Below, piece by piece: positions 50,962-60,480 of a DNA stretch of 64,000 nucleotides. The notes below the pieces were generated by a model. The model did no database searches, was not told the origin of the DNA, and worked only from the letters and a program-made list of their open reading frames with translations. The stretch's first letter is position 1. Each line of letters opens with the position of its first letter. The stretch comes from an uncultured Eubacterium sp. (GTDB lineage: Bacteria; Bacillota; Clostridia; Lachnospirales; Lachnospiraceae). The DNA is taken from the NCBI GenBank assembly GCA_910577295.1, contig CAJTLS010000011.1, positions 18,489-82,488 on the forward strand, given 5' to 3'. A program made the translations under genes and the position numbers.

Positions 50962-51024
50962 GCGATTTATGGAATTAAATCCTCACGTCCGCTTTTATTA
51001 TCTCTGTCTTTCCACACAGTCATT

Positions 51025-52743
51025 TTATAACTGGAAGAAATTCATATCCTTTTCCAAATCAGTCGCCATCGCTTTCAATGTATCTGCCTTATCTGCCAAT
51101 ACTCCCATTGCTCCATTCAGCTCGGTCATAGCAGCCATTGTTTCTTCTGTCGCCGCTACGTTTTGCTCGGATACCGCAGACAAATTCTGAATCACATCCG
51201 TCACTTTCTCGCGTGCCAAATCACAATTATCGGTATCACTCTGAATCACGCAAATCTCGTCTCTGGAAGTCTGAATACCCTTGCTGACGCCATTAAACTT
51301 CTCTTTTGTATCCTGAAGTCTTTCCTGTTGTTCGGAAATGATTTCCTGCATCTGATTCATAGCATCGACAGTATTTTGCGACTCTCTGGCAAGATTTTGA
51401 ATGACATGTTCAATCGATGCCGCGGAACTGTTTGATTCTTCTGCCAGCTTTTGTATCTCCGAAGCTACTACGGCAAATCCTTTTCCACTCTCGCCCGCGC
51501 GTGCGGCCTCAATACTGGCGTTCAGGGAAAGCAGGTTTGTCTCTTCCGCAATCGAAGAAATCATAATAATGGCTTCCTGTATCTTCGTCACGGATTCATC
51601 TGTCAGTTTTACCTGTCTTTCGATGCGTTTTACTGCCTCATATGTACGGTCGCTGGATTCACTCAACTCCGTAATAATCAAATCAGCCTCGGTCTTTGCC
51701 CGTTCCATCTTCTCTGATGTATCATTTAACGTATCTACTTTATTGACAATTTGTGAAATGGAATTTCCCATCTCCCCAACGTTCATCGTTGCATTTTCAA
51801 TATCCTCGGCCTGAGACACAGCGCCTTGTGAAATATCATCCATCGCATGGCTGATTTCATCAACCGTTGAATTTGTCTGCCTTGCCAAATCATTCATTTC
51901 CTGTCCGGAAGAAGAAAGCATATCAGAAGACTGCTTCAAATTCCCGATAATCATACGCAGTTGTTCCATCAAAGACTGAAGCGCACTTCCCATGACTCCG
52001 AGTTCGTCTTTTCGTTTTATAATTTTCTCGTCAACCTGTATGCGAAGGTCTCCGCGGGATAACGAGTCAAGCATGATGCCTGTCCTTTGTACTGCTTTTC
52101 CAATCTTATTGGCAATAAACAAAACAACAACGGCGGCAATCAAAAATAAAAAGAGAGCAATTCCGCATACTCCAATGACTTTATAGCGAATGGTAGAATC
52201 CACTTTCGCCGTCGGCTTTCCAGCAAATATCATACCAACAACAGAGCCGTTGCCATTTTTTATCGGAATGTAATAGGCATAATATTTACTATCGTTAATT
52301 GTCAAATTGGTAGCTGAATACTCTCTCCCGTTTTGAATAACTTCTGTCGTCACTTCTTCCGACGCCTTTGTACCCAAAATCCGTTTTCCTGTTTCGGCGT
52401 CAAACAACGAAGTAGCTCTTCTTGTATCGTCAAAAAACAACGTAACCTCTACATCGGAATATTTTGCGAAGCTATCGATAAGTTTTTCATCCTTTGTCGT
52501 ATTAAAGGACCCTTTCATCAACATATCGCCATCCAACGAATAATCACCGTCATCCAATGCATCGTAGGCGGCGCTCACACTGTAGCAAACATCTTTTAAA
52601 CCAGACAAAGCTTCCTCCTCAAGACCGGAACTCATTGCACTAATCGCATAAATTGTAATAATTCCAGTCAGAACAATCATGGAAACAAGCGTCAACGCTA
52701 AAATCTGCACCCGAATTGTCAACCTAATTTTCTTTTTACTCAT
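51025..52743 (-). CDS. Methyl-accepting chemotaxis protein
   Basis: 572 residues. Membrane segment at about 10-32, extracellular single-Cache-type sensor domain (about 33-185), second membrane segment (about 188-210), HAMP (about 211-265) and cytoplasmic signalling domain with the hairpin tip EETNLLSLNASIEAARAGESG. Signals to CheA/CheW; ligand unknown. No che genes are nearby. It separates the RNase G genes from rplU and has its own promoter. GGAGG lies 5 bases before the ATG at 52743. Confidence 0.93.
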   Translation of the reverse strand: MSKKKIRLTIRVQILALTLVSMIVLTGIITIYAISAMSSGLEEEALSGLKDVCYSVSAAYDALDDGDYSLDGDMLMKGSFNTTKDEKLIDSFAKYSDVEVTLFFDDTRRATSLFDAETGKRILGTKASEEVTTEVIQNGREYSATNLTINDSKYYAYYIPIKNGNGSVVGMIFAGKPTAKVDSTIRYKVIGVCGIALFLFLIAAVVVLFIANKIGKAVQRTGIMLDSLSRGDLRIQVDEKIIKRKDELGVMGSALQSLMEQLRMIIGNLKQSSDMLSSSGQEMNDLARQTNSTVDEISHAMDDISQGAVSQAEDIENATMNVGEMGNSISQIVNKVDTLNDTSEKMERAKTEADLIITELSESSDRTYEAVKRIERQVKLTDESVTKIQEAIIMISSIAEETNLLSLNASIEAARAGESGKGFAVVASEIQKLAEESNSSAASIEHVIQNLARESQNTVDAMNQMQEIISEQQERLQDTKEKFNGVSKGIQTSRDEICVIQSDTDNCDLAREKVTDVIQNLSAVSEQNVAATEETMAAMTELNGAMGVLADKADTLKAMATDLEKDMNFFQL

Positions 52744-52800
52744 ATTTTCCTCCATTCTGAAACACAATAATCCCTTTTCCTTTGTTTACTGTATTAATAT

Positions 52801-52829
52801 ATAATATCACTATTAGAGAAAAAAATCAA
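52801..52829 (-). promoter_or_regulatory. Promoter of the chemoreceptor gene
   Basis: Minus strand TTGATT (52829-52824), 17-base spacer, TATTAT (52806-52801). The -35 overlaps the last codons of the RNase G gene. Confidence 0.65.
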
Positions 52830-53974
52830 TTCCCAAAAGCTTCCCATAAAGGTGCTCTTGTTTTCATCCTTGTAATCTCGGCCAAACCAAGTTTTGTTAT
52901 GTCAATCAGGGATGTTCTTGTCTTATCCTTTTGCAGTTCCCTCTGCAGCAAATCAAATAATTGCCGCTCGTTTTGCTTGTTTTTCATATCGATGAAATCT
53001 ACTAAAATAATGCCCGAAATGTTGCGGACCCGAATCTGCCTTGCCACTTCTTTCGCCGCCTCGCAATTAATCTTAAAAAAAGTAGTCTCCCTGCTTCTCT
53101 TACCGTCTACTGCCTTGCCGGTGTTGACATCAATCACCGTCAGCGCCTCGGTCGGCTCAATTACCAGATTGCCACCGCTTTTGAGCCATACACGTTTCTC
53201 TAATACTTTCTGAATCTTTGTTCCTATGCCGAGAAGTTTTTCCAAAGGATAGGAAGAATCTTCATAAAACTGTACTTTATCCACTCCTTGTGCCTGCAAA
53301 TCGTCATATACGGTACGGACGTCAGTAATAATGCGGTCATATTCTTCCTGCCGGCAGCTGCGGATATACGGCATATAAAAAGGGTCTGCCTTGCGGAGCC
53401 GGGAGAAACAGACCCGATACCTGCTATGCTCCATCATGGAATGCAGCTCTCCCGTCAGACGGTCGCATTCTTCCTGAATCGCTGCCAAACCGGCTTCTGC
53501 GGCATTCGTGCGCAATACGATGCCGTACTCTTCTTCTGCAAATTCTTCCAGCAAAGGCAGCAGACGCTTTTTCTCTTCCTCTTCTATTTTTTTCGATATC
53601 TGCTTGTGGCTGTTTTGTGTTGTCACGACACAATAATAACCAACCAGCTCGATTGCCTGTGTGACGACCGGCTGTTTTGTCTTCACTGCCGCTTTTTTTA
53701 CCTGAACAACCAAGTCGTCACCGACACGTATTTTCTTTCCCGCACATTCCGTTTCCGGCAGATAACAGATGACTCCCTCTTTGATTTCAACAAAAACAGC
53801 GCGAATATTTTGCACAATATTCTGCACGCGCCCTACATAAATATCGCCCACTTGCGGCGCTTCTTCCTGCTGACGTTCTCCGACTACAAGGTCGTATGGT
53901 TTATTTTCACTCTGATAAAGTAAAATGGGACGATCTCTATATTGCGTAATAACAATTTCGTTCCGGCCGTTCAC
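52826..53974 (-). CDS. rng: Ribonuclease E/G family endoribonuclease
   Basis: About 382 residues; RNase G-like, lacking the long RNase E scaffold tail. S1-like domain (VGDIYVGRVQNIVQNIRAVFVEI), then the catalytic core with DVNTGKAVDGKRSRETT and ILVDFIDMKNK, supplying the magnesium-binding aspartates. It cuts single-stranded A/U-rich RNA and matures 16S rRNA. The GTG at 53974 is favoured by AAGGGGG 9 bases upstream; a GTG at 53980 overlaps the preceding stop and is possible. Confidence 0.93.
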   Translation of the reverse strand: MNGRNEIVITQYRDRPILLYQSENKPYDLVVGERQQEEAPQVGDIYVGRVQNIVQNIRAVFVEIKEGVICYLPETECAGKKIRVGDDLVVQVKKAAVKTKQPVVTQAIELVGYYCVVTTQNSHKQISKKIEEEEKKRLLPLLEEFAEEEYGIVLRTNAAEAGLAAIQEECDRLTGELHSMMEHSRYRVCFSRLRKADPFYMPYIRSCRQEEYDRIITDVRTVYDDLQAQGVDKVQFYEDSSYPLEKLLGIGTKIQKVLEKRVWLKSGGNLVIEPTEALTVIDVNTGKAVDGKRSRETTFFKINCEAAKEVARQIRVRNISGIILVDFIDMKNKQNERQLFDLLQRELQKDKTRTSLIDITKLGLAEITRMKTRAPLWEAFGN

Positions 53975-53976
53975 AT

Positions 53977-54714
53977 TCACGCGCCCCCTTTCCCTTTCAC
54001 TTCCGAAAAATGCATCTGCAGCCGATGTACTTGTAACATATGGGCAGGAAGTTCCCAATCGCAGAAACGGCAGAAGGCGTCGATTACCAACTCTGGTTTT
54101 ATATTTTCAGCGCTGCCGCTTGTCAATTGCATATAAATTGCTTCTCCCTCATATTGACAATGAATGACGCCATAATCTTCTCCCGTCTTCCCTGAAAATT
54201 CAGACAGGAAAAACGCATCTGCCAGAATATTCTCACGAATATCCATTTCCTTTTCTGTTTTTTTTGTCTTCTTCGTAACATAAATATGCGGCTGTTCCAT
54301 AAAGGAAAGCCATTTTTCCCGATAATCTGCCGGCCAGATTCCCTTTTCTTTCTCAACTATCATATAATCCGCACGGCGCAGAAGCGACATGGAATTTTTA
54401 AATCCCTCCGGCATAATTTCAATTTTCGTCACAAAAATCTCATCCGACATATATTGGTTTAGATACGCCGTCAGTTGTTGTAAAGATTTATCTGCAGGCA
54501 GCGTATGAAACTCCACATCAATATACTCTCCGTCGCTCGTCACGCCAACACCTAGCGGCGAGGCAAAACTCATCAACTGATGGGGACTGTATCCTTTCGA
54601 GTACGCCACATCCATCTTCGCGCGGCGCAGCGCTTTCTGAAAGAAACGCATACAATCCAGATGTCCAATAAACTTAAGCGAACCTGTCTTCGTAAATCTC
54701 ATCCGCACTTTCAT
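53977..54714 (-). CDS. Radical-SAM-associated protein, TIGR03936/DUF2344 family
   Basis: 245 residues. Family features: MKVRMRFTKTGSLKFIGHLDCMRFFQKALRRAKM and YSKGYSPHQLMSFASPLGVGVTS. Always found with the TIGR03960 radical SAM protein; the pair is presumed to modify a tRNA or rRNA, but I know of no proven reaction. The ATG at 54714 overlaps the preceding stop by 4 bases, with AGGTG before it. Confidence 0.9.
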   Translation of the reverse strand: MKVRMRFTKTGSLKFIGHLDCMRFFQKALRRAKMDVAYSKGYSPHQLMSFASPLGVGVTSDGEYIDVEFHTLPADKSLQQLTAYLNQYMSDEIFVTKIEIMPEGFKNSMSLLRRADYMIVEKEKGIWPADYREKWLSFMEQPHIYVTKKTKKTEKEMDIRENILADAFFLSEFSGKTGEDYGVIHCQYEGEAIYMQLTSGSAENIKPELVIDAFCRFCDWELPAHMLQVHRLQMHFSEVKGKGGA

Positions 54715-56633
54715 GTCAGCACCTCGCTTTCCTGTCCGCCATCTTCCGGTACGGCCGGACACTCTGCTACTTTCCTGTCGGAAACACATATTCCGGTATT
54801 CCACTTGGCAGCGCCGCAGCCACTACACTGCACACGGCAGTTCGACGTCACTTTACCGGCTTTCGCTTTTTCGTATTCGCGCCACAAAAATTTCCTGCTG
54901 ACACCAATATCAATAAAATCCCAAGGAAAAATTTCGTCTCTGCCACGCTCCCGATAATTATAGAAATATCTGTCGATCCCGTTCGAATCCAATACTTCAT
55001 TCCAAATCTGCGGTTGGAACCAGTCTGTCCATGCATCAAAGAGACATCCCCGCCGATACGCCTCCTCAATAACCGGAGCCAGACGGCGGTCGCCTCTGGC
55101 AAAAATGCCCTCTAATTCCGAGGTCACAGCATCGTGGCACTGATATTTGATGGAGCGCTGATTCACCTGTTCGCGCACTTTTTCTTTCAGATATTTTCTC
55201 TTATTTTCAAAATATTCCGCCGTCTGCATCGGAGCCCACTGGAACGGTGTAAACGGTTTGGGAACAAAAAACGACGTACTGGCAGTAATTTCCGGCCTGC
55301 CCTGACGCTCTTCTTTCGGCAACTCAAAATAGGCAGCGGCAATCGTATTGGCCAATTCCGCTATTGCCGCAATATCCGTATCTTCCTCTTCCGGCAAACC
55401 GAGCATAAAATATAATTTAACTCGTTTCCATCCTCCCTCAAAAGCCTCTCTGGCCCCTTTTAGGATTATCTCTTCAGTCAGGCCTTTATTAATCACATCA
55501 CGCATCCTCTGTGAGCCGGCCTCGGGAGCAAATGTCAGACTGCTCTTACGCACATCCTGTATCTTACTCATAACATCCAGAGAAAAAGCGTCGATACGCA
55601 GGGAAGGTAACGCCAGATTTAGTTTCCTCTGCTCCCCCTGCTCCATCAGATAATAAACCAATTCCGGCAGTTCCTCGTAATCGCTGGAGCTTAACGAGCT
55701 CAACGTAATCTCCTCATAGCCCGTATTATCTAACATTTCCAACGCGCGTTCTTTGAGAAATGCCAGACTCCTCGGACGAATGGGACGATAAATCATACCC
55801 GCCTGACAAAAACGGCAGCCACGGATACATCCCCGTTGAATCTCCAGTACAACGCGGTCCTGCGTGGCGCGGATATAAGGAACTAACGGTTTCGACGGGT
55901 AATAAGTATCGCTTAAATCGTCCACTACCTGTTTTTGCACCTGACTCGGCGCCTCTTCACAATTGGGTTTCATGAAAGCAATCGTTCCGTCCGTCTTATA
56001 AGAGACGTCATAGAGTCCCGGCACATAAATCCCCGGCACCTGAGCGGCACGCTTTAAAAACGTAAGCCGGTCTTCGCCATTCTCTCTTGCCGTGCGATAG
56101 ACATCTAACAATTCACGATAGACCGTCTCGCCCTCTCCGATATAAAAGAGGTCAAAAAAGGGAGCAATCGGCTCCGGATTGTACGTGCAGGGGCCGCCGC
56201 CGATGACAATCGGAGAATCCCATGTACGTTCAGCGGCATATAATGGTATGCCAGACAAATCAAGGATTTGTAAAATATTCGTATAGCACATCTCATATTG
56301 AATCGTAATGCCGAGAAAGTCAAAATCACGCACCGGCTGCTGGCTCTCAAGTGCAAACAGCGGTATCTCTTTCTCACGCATTATTTTATCCATATCCGGC
56401 CATGGCGAATATACGCGCTCGCAGTAGACATCGTCCCAGCGGTTAAACATATCGTATAGAATCTGAATACCAAGATGAGACATGCCTATCTCATAGACAT
56501 CCGGAAAACACATACAGAAGCGGATGTCCACCTCAGACAAATCTTTCTTTACCATATTAATTTCATTCCCTATATAGCGGGCAGGTTTCTCAACTTGCAT
56601 TAAAATATCATCGCCGAGTGCTAATTTTCTCAT
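54711..56633 (-). CDS. B12-binding-domain radical SAM protein, TIGR03960 family
   Basis: 640 residues. N-terminal B12-binding-like region (about 20-200: VCFPDVYEIGMSHLG-like block; PIVIGGGPCTYNPEP), then the radical SAM core with the cluster motif CIRGCRFC (C-x3-C-x2-C), and a C-terminal accessory part with SSLRIDAFSLDV and FAPEAGSQRMRDVINKG. Start at 56633 with GGAGG 12 bases before it; the frame is open further upstream but lacks family sequence. First gene of the TIGR03960-TIGR03936-rng run. Confidence 0.92.
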   Translation of the reverse strand: MRKLALGDDILMQVEKPARYIGNEINMVKKDLSEVDIRFCMCFPDVYEIGMSHLGIQILYDMFNRWDDVYCERVYSPWPDMDKIMREKEIPLFALESQQPVRDFDFLGITIQYEMCYTNILQILDLSGIPLYAAERTWDSPIVIGGGPCTYNPEPIAPFFDLFYIGEGETVYRELLDVYRTARENGEDRLTFLKRAAQVPGIYVPGLYDVSYKTDGTIAFMKPNCEEAPSQVQKQVVDDLSDTYYPSKPLVPYIRATQDRVVLEIQRGCIRGCRFCQAGMIYRPIRPRSLAFLKERALEMLDNTGYEEITLSSLSSSDYEELPELVYYLMEQGEQRKLNLALPSLRIDAFSLDVMSKIQDVRKSSLTFAPEAGSQRMRDVINKGLTEEIILKGAREAFEGGWKRVKLYFMLGLPEEEDTDIAAIAELANTIAAAYFELPKEERQGRPEITASTSFFVPKPFTPFQWAPMQTAEYFENKRKYLKEKVREQVNQRSIKYQCHDAVTSELEGIFARGDRRLAPVIEEAYRRGCLFDAWTDWFQPQIWNEVLDSNGIDRYFYNYRERGRDEIFPWDFIDIGVSRKFLWREYEKAKAGKVTSNCRVQCSGCGAAKWNTGICVSDRKVAECPAVPEDGGQESEVLT

Positions 56634-56675
56634 GCTCTTGTTTATCCTCCGTCCTGCAGTAAATGATATTTCATC

Positions 56676-56705
56676 ATTATACACAACTTGTTGATATACT
56701 GTCAA
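56676..56705 (-). promoter_or_regulatory. Promoter of the radical SAM-rng operon
   Basis: Minus strand TTGACA (56705-56700), 18-base spacer, TATAAT (56681-56676). Its -35 is 6 bases from the -35 of the divergent promoter. Confidence 0.85.
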
Positions 56706-56710
56706 ATACC

Positions 56711-56739
56711 TTGCCTCTTTTTTCGGATTATGATATATT
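56711..56739 (+). promoter_or_regulatory. Promoter of the zinc-ribbon membrane protein gene
   Basis: TTGCCT (56711-56716), 17-base spacer, TATATT (56734-56739), 36 bases before the ATG. Confidence 0.65.
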
Positions 56740-56774
56740 GAAACAAGTAAATGAAAGCAAAGGAGGGACTTACC

Positions 56775-57665
56775 ATGGGTTGGTGTCCAAAATGTAGAAA
56801 TGAATATGTAGAGGGAATCACGGTGTGTCCGGATTGTAACATTGATTTGACGGATGAATTGCCGGCAGAAGAAAATGAAATGGAACCTGCCATTCTCGAA
56901 CATGTCTCCCATGAACAAATCGGCGCCCAATGCGTTTTACTGTTACAGCACCACGGTTTGCAAACGGCCGGATTAATGCCTGTTCAGGAAGATGATGAAA
57001 CATATAAAAACGGTTTTTACGTTGTTGTAGCTTCTTTTGAGCGGGAAGCTGCCGCAATGGTGTACAAAGAATTTGATTCTTTAGAAGACATGGCACGGCA
57101 ATACGCACCGGAAAATATACAGGAAATAGAAAAGGATATGTCCGATTTGCAAGAGGAAGAAGCAAACATAATGCTTACCGAACTGCGTACCGAATCGAGC
57201 AGCGTCTATGTTAAGAAAAAGGATAAGTATACGGATTTGAAATTCAGCGGAATCTCCTTTATTATCTTCTCCCTTATAGGCACCGGACTGCTGGCAGCCA
57301 ATTATCTGGAATACATCAGCATGTTTAATACCTTTTCTTCTCTTATTATGACTATCGTATTCTTCATTTTCCTTTGTGTCGGCATAACATCTTTGCTGCG
57401 CGCTAAAAAAATGAAGAATTTAGTCTCACAGGAAGAGAAAGTAAGCGATGAAATTCTCCTCTGGATAGAAGAAAACATTACGGATGAATGGATTGATACA
57501 TTGGTTGACTCTGAAGAAAGCGATGAGAACAACTATTTCCGTGCTCAAGGCGCCATGTGCCAACGGGCTGCCGAACAATTTCCGCTTCTCAATGCCAACT
57601 ACATTGACCAGTTAATGGACGAGCGCTATAACGAATACTGCGAAAACAAACAAGAGGAACAATAA
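56775..57665 (+). CDS. Zinc-ribbon, DUF2007-like membrane protein
   Basis: 296 residues. N-terminal zinc ribbon CPKC...CPDC (residues 4-24), then a DUF2007-like alpha/beta segment (about 44-95), an acidic helical linker, two membrane helices (about 155-175 and 185-205) and an acidic C-terminal cytoplasmic domain. Function unknown. AGGAGGG lies 8 bases before this ATG, which rules out an earlier in-frame ATG at 56751. Confidence 0.72.
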   Translation: MGWCPKCRNEYVEGITVCPDCNIDLTDELPAEENEMEPAILEHVSHEQIGAQCVLLLQHHGLQTAGLMPVQEDDETYKNGFYVVVASFEREAAAMVYKEFDSLEDMARQYAPENIQEIEKDMSDLQEEEANIMLTELRTESSSVYVKKKDKYTDLKFSGISFIIFSLIGTGLLAANYLEYISMFNTFSSLIMTIVFFIFLCVGITSLLRAKKMKNLVSQEEKVSDEILLWIEENITDEWIDTLVDSEESDENNYFRAQGAMCQRAAEQFPLLNANYIDQLMDERYNEYCENKQEEQ

Positions 57666-57672
57666 ATATCTC

Positions 57673-57771
57673 AGGAAATGTTTGATTTGCCATCGTCAGG
57701 CTACTTCATTAAATTCATCTTACGAGCAAGCAAATACATCTTTCGTCCCATAGGGAAATCAAACATTTCCT
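57673..57771. repeat. Perfect 16-base inverted repeat at the 3' end of the flippase gene
   Basis: AGGAAATGTTTGATTT at 57673-57688 and its exact reverse complement at 57756-57771, 67 bases apart. One arm is inside the flippase coding region (EEMFDF), the other lies between the convergent stops. In RNA it would form a long-loop hairpin. Confidence 0.8.
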
Positions 57772-59359
57772 CTTTTGTAAGTCCTTTCAGTAAAAGGAAC
57801 ATAACAAAATAGACAACAACGGCGGCAGCTATGGATACCATCGTACGGATAAGATTGGAACTTATCAGAAGTCCCAGTCCTCCATAGACGGCTACTGCGG
57901 CAACTGCCATCCACAACGCCGACGATAACGGCGCCAGAAATGTCTTTGTTATTTCCAAACGAAATGTTGGCACATATCTTTTTATAGCACGTAAATTCAG
58001 CCAAAATACGACCATAGGAAAGGTAATGTTTCCAATAAGCAAAGCGTATACACCAACATTCGTACCGATCAAAAAGAAAGCAACAATCCCCACATGGAGC
58101 AATAATGAAATGGCAGAGTGTATGACCGGAAGACGCATCTTATCTATACTTTGCAGCGCCCCGCCCGTTACATTTGACAGTGCATAAAATACAATCGCAC
58201 CGGCTCCTACAGTCATCATATGCCCCCCCAACACATAATTGGAAGAAGAAAACAACATCTTCACAATCGGCTGTCCCAAAACGGTAAGTCCCATCGCACA
58301 CGGGATGGCAATAATCATATTGAATTTAATACCGGAATATATATTGTATTTCCACTGCTCAACATCCTTTTCCGTATAAGCCGCCACAGCGCTCGGTATG
58401 AGCGACGATGCAATTGCCGTCGAGATGGCAATCGGCACGCTGCAGAGAAGACGGTATTTGGAGCTGTAAACGCCGACAAAACTTTTAATCTCCATCGGAC
58501 TCATTCCCTGCATGCCAGAAATAGAGCCAAAGATTTTGTAATCAATCAGCCCGCTTATATTATACACCGTCTGCGATAACACAATCGGCAGAATCGTCAA
58601 CAGTAAAACTTTAAACAGATATCTAGAAGAAGCATAGTTGTTTGTGCGGTCTCTCTTTTCCAATCTGGCCTGTATCGGACGATACAGCCAATACACAAAT
58701 AACACGAGAAGCAATGCCGACGCAGCTCCCAGACAAGTTCCCAAAGTACCTCCTGCAGCTCCCCACGCCGCCTGCTGCAGATTGTCATGATTCCACTTCA
58801 TGAACAGATAACTGGCGGCCACGCTCACAATGGCATTGATTATCTGCTCAATAATCTGTGAAACAGCCGTCGGTATCATCGTTCGTTTCCCCTGGAAGAA
58901 CCCTCGATAAACTCCCAACAGGGCAACAATAAAAATAGTAGGCGCCAATACCCGCAAAGGAATCTGCACTCCGGAATATTCCGGATAAATCGTACGTTCA
59001 ATGACTCCCGCCCCGAAAAATATGAATAATCCGAAACATCCACCGGAAAAAATAGCAAAACGCAACGCAACCGAGAGTGTCTTTCCTGTATTTCTGTGTT
59101 CATGATTCGCCTGCTGTGCCGATATAATCTTGGACAGGGCAAGCGGAAGACTATACGAGGAAATTATGAGAATTAAATCATAAATCTCAAATGCCACCGC
59201 ATAAATACCATTTCCCTCTTCTCCTAAAATATTGGACATGGGAATACGGTACACCATGCCAATAATTCGAACGACAAGAGAGGCAATTGCAAGTATGCCG
59301 CCCTGCTTCAGAAAATCTGCGCTTCTTTTTTCATTCTTTGTGCCCAATGGATGTTTCAT
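57701..59359 (-). CDS. MurJ/YtgP-like lipid II flippase family protein
   Basis: 552 residues, about 14 membrane segments, MOP superfamily. N-terminus FLKQGGILAIASLVVRIIGMVYRIPM and the length fit YtgP, the Bacillus MurJ that exports lipid II. With PBP2, RodA and MreBCD nearby it is the better candidate for the essential flippase; the shorter protein at 6.3-7.8 kb looks more SpoVB-like. The distinction is inferred. Confidence 0.85.
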   Translation of the reverse strand: MKHPLGTKNEKRSADFLKQGGILAIASLVVRIIGMVYRIPMSNILGEEGNGIYAVAFEIYDLILIISSYSLPLALSKIISAQQANHEHRNTGKTLSVALRFAIFSGGCFGLFIFFGAGVIERTIYPEYSGVQIPLRVLAPTIFIVALLGVYRGFFQGKRTMIPTAVSQIIEQIINAIVSVAASYLFMKWNHDNLQQAAWGAAGGTLGTCLGAASALLLVLFVYWLYRPIQARLEKRDRTNNYASSRYLFKVLLLTILPIVLSQTVYNISGLIDYKIFGSISGMQGMSPMEIKSFVGVYSSKYRLLCSVPIAISTAIASSLIPSAVAAYTEKDVEQWKYNIYSGIKFNMIIAIPCAMGLTVLGQPIVKMLFSSSNYVLGGHMMTVGAGAIVFYALSNVTGGALQSIDKMRLPVIHSAISLLLHVGIVAFFLIGTNVGVYALLIGNITFPMVVFWLNLRAIKRYVPTFRLEITKTFLAPLSSALWMAVAAVAVYGGLGLLISSNLIRTMVSIAAAVVVYFVMFLLLKGLTKEEMFDFPMGRKMYLLARKMNLMK

Positions 59360-59363
59360 CCTT

Positions 59364-60467
59364 TCACTTAATTAAATTCTTTCGATTCTTTGGATAAACT
59401 GCTATATATGTCTTTCCGGGATTTACCGTCAGCAGATTACCGGTATCATCATAGTACTCCATCGTATTTGTATCTTCATTTCTCACCCACGTGATGGAAA
59501 TTCTCTTGCCGTCTGTATAATAGTAACCGGAACCTTTATTGTTGTTGAGCGACATCGTCTGATATCCGTTGCGGTCAATATTCTTCTCGCTTACAAGCTG
59601 GATAATCACATTTTTAAACGCCAACTGTTTCTTATAATAGGTATCCATGTGCTTTTTGTTATATTCATACTTTTTATACACTTTTTTACCGGCGTCATAT
59701 TTCATGTTACAAGTAGAATAATTAGAAAATGGTATCGTAATCTTATCTGCCTTTTTCCCTCCGGCTAAGGCAGTATCCTTTTCATGGAAATTGAAATGCT
59801 TTGCCATTGCATTCTCATCCCGTTTTAATGAATATCCAAGTTTTTTCGCTCCCGTTTTCATCTTTTCTCCCGTAGTAAATACATTGTGGGGAGCCGCAAT
59901 GTGGGAATCCCGATAATAAACAACGCCACCTATGGCAGATAAGCCGCTGAGATTTTCTGTCCTCAGAGCTTTTATCTTTGAGGTCGCATATTTAGTATGA
60001 CCGAAATGGCAGTAAATCGCATCCCACTCCTTGGCAAACTGTACATAATAATGTCTGGCGCTGCGAACAGAACCGATTTTTTTTATCCCCCGAATATCCT
60101 CATATATCGCCAGCATACGGGTTATACCGCCCTCCGCTAAGGCTTCGTAGATGATATCGGCTTTGGATGTTCCCGTCTGCCGCAGGAAAGCATATTCTAT
60201 GTTGTTAATCATAACCGCATAACAACGCTTTTTGGCCACATCCTTTTTAATCCACTTGCCGGTAATCCGGCTTCGTACCATGCCTTTATGAGGGTCTGCC
60301 GTCGGCGTGGGAACGGCTGTCTCTCTTACAATATTATCTCTTTGCTGACTGCTCACCCGCTCTTCTTTCGTCTCCCGCCCCATAAACAAATATAAGAAGA
60401 CCGCAAGCGCGGAAAGCGCCGCCGTCACCGACACGATAACTACCAGCTTTTTCTGTCCTGCATTCAT
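59364..60467 (-). CDS. DUF3048 family exported protein
   Basis: 367 residues. One N-terminal membrane segment (about 8-28) without lipobox, a Thr/Pro linker, then the two DUF3048 parts: AVMINNIEYAFLRQTGTSKADIIYEALAEGGITRMLAIY and the C-terminal GYQTMSLNNNKGSGYYYTDGKRISITWVR. Relatives include YerB, of unknown biochemical function. GGAGG lies 5 bases before the ATG at 60467. Confidence 0.88.
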   Translation of the reverse strand: MNAGQKKLVVIVSVTAALSALAVFLYLFMGRETKEERVSSQQRDNIVRETAVPTPTADPHKGMVRSRITGKWIKKDVAKKRCYAVMINNIEYAFLRQTGTSKADIIYEALAEGGITRMLAIYEDIRGIKKIGSVRSARHYYVQFAKEWDAIYCHFGHTKYATSKIKALRTENLSGLSAIGGVVYYRDSHIAAPHNVFTTGEKMKTGAKKLGYSLKRDENAMAKHFNFHEKDTALAGGKKADKITIPFSNYSTCNMKYDAGKKVYKKYEYNKKHMDTYYKKQLAFKNVIIQLVSEKNIDRNGYQTMSLNNNKGSGYYYTDGKRISITWVRNEDTNTMEYYDDTGNLLTVNPGKTYIAVYPKNRKNLIK

Positions 60468-60480
60468 AAATCCCTCCATG

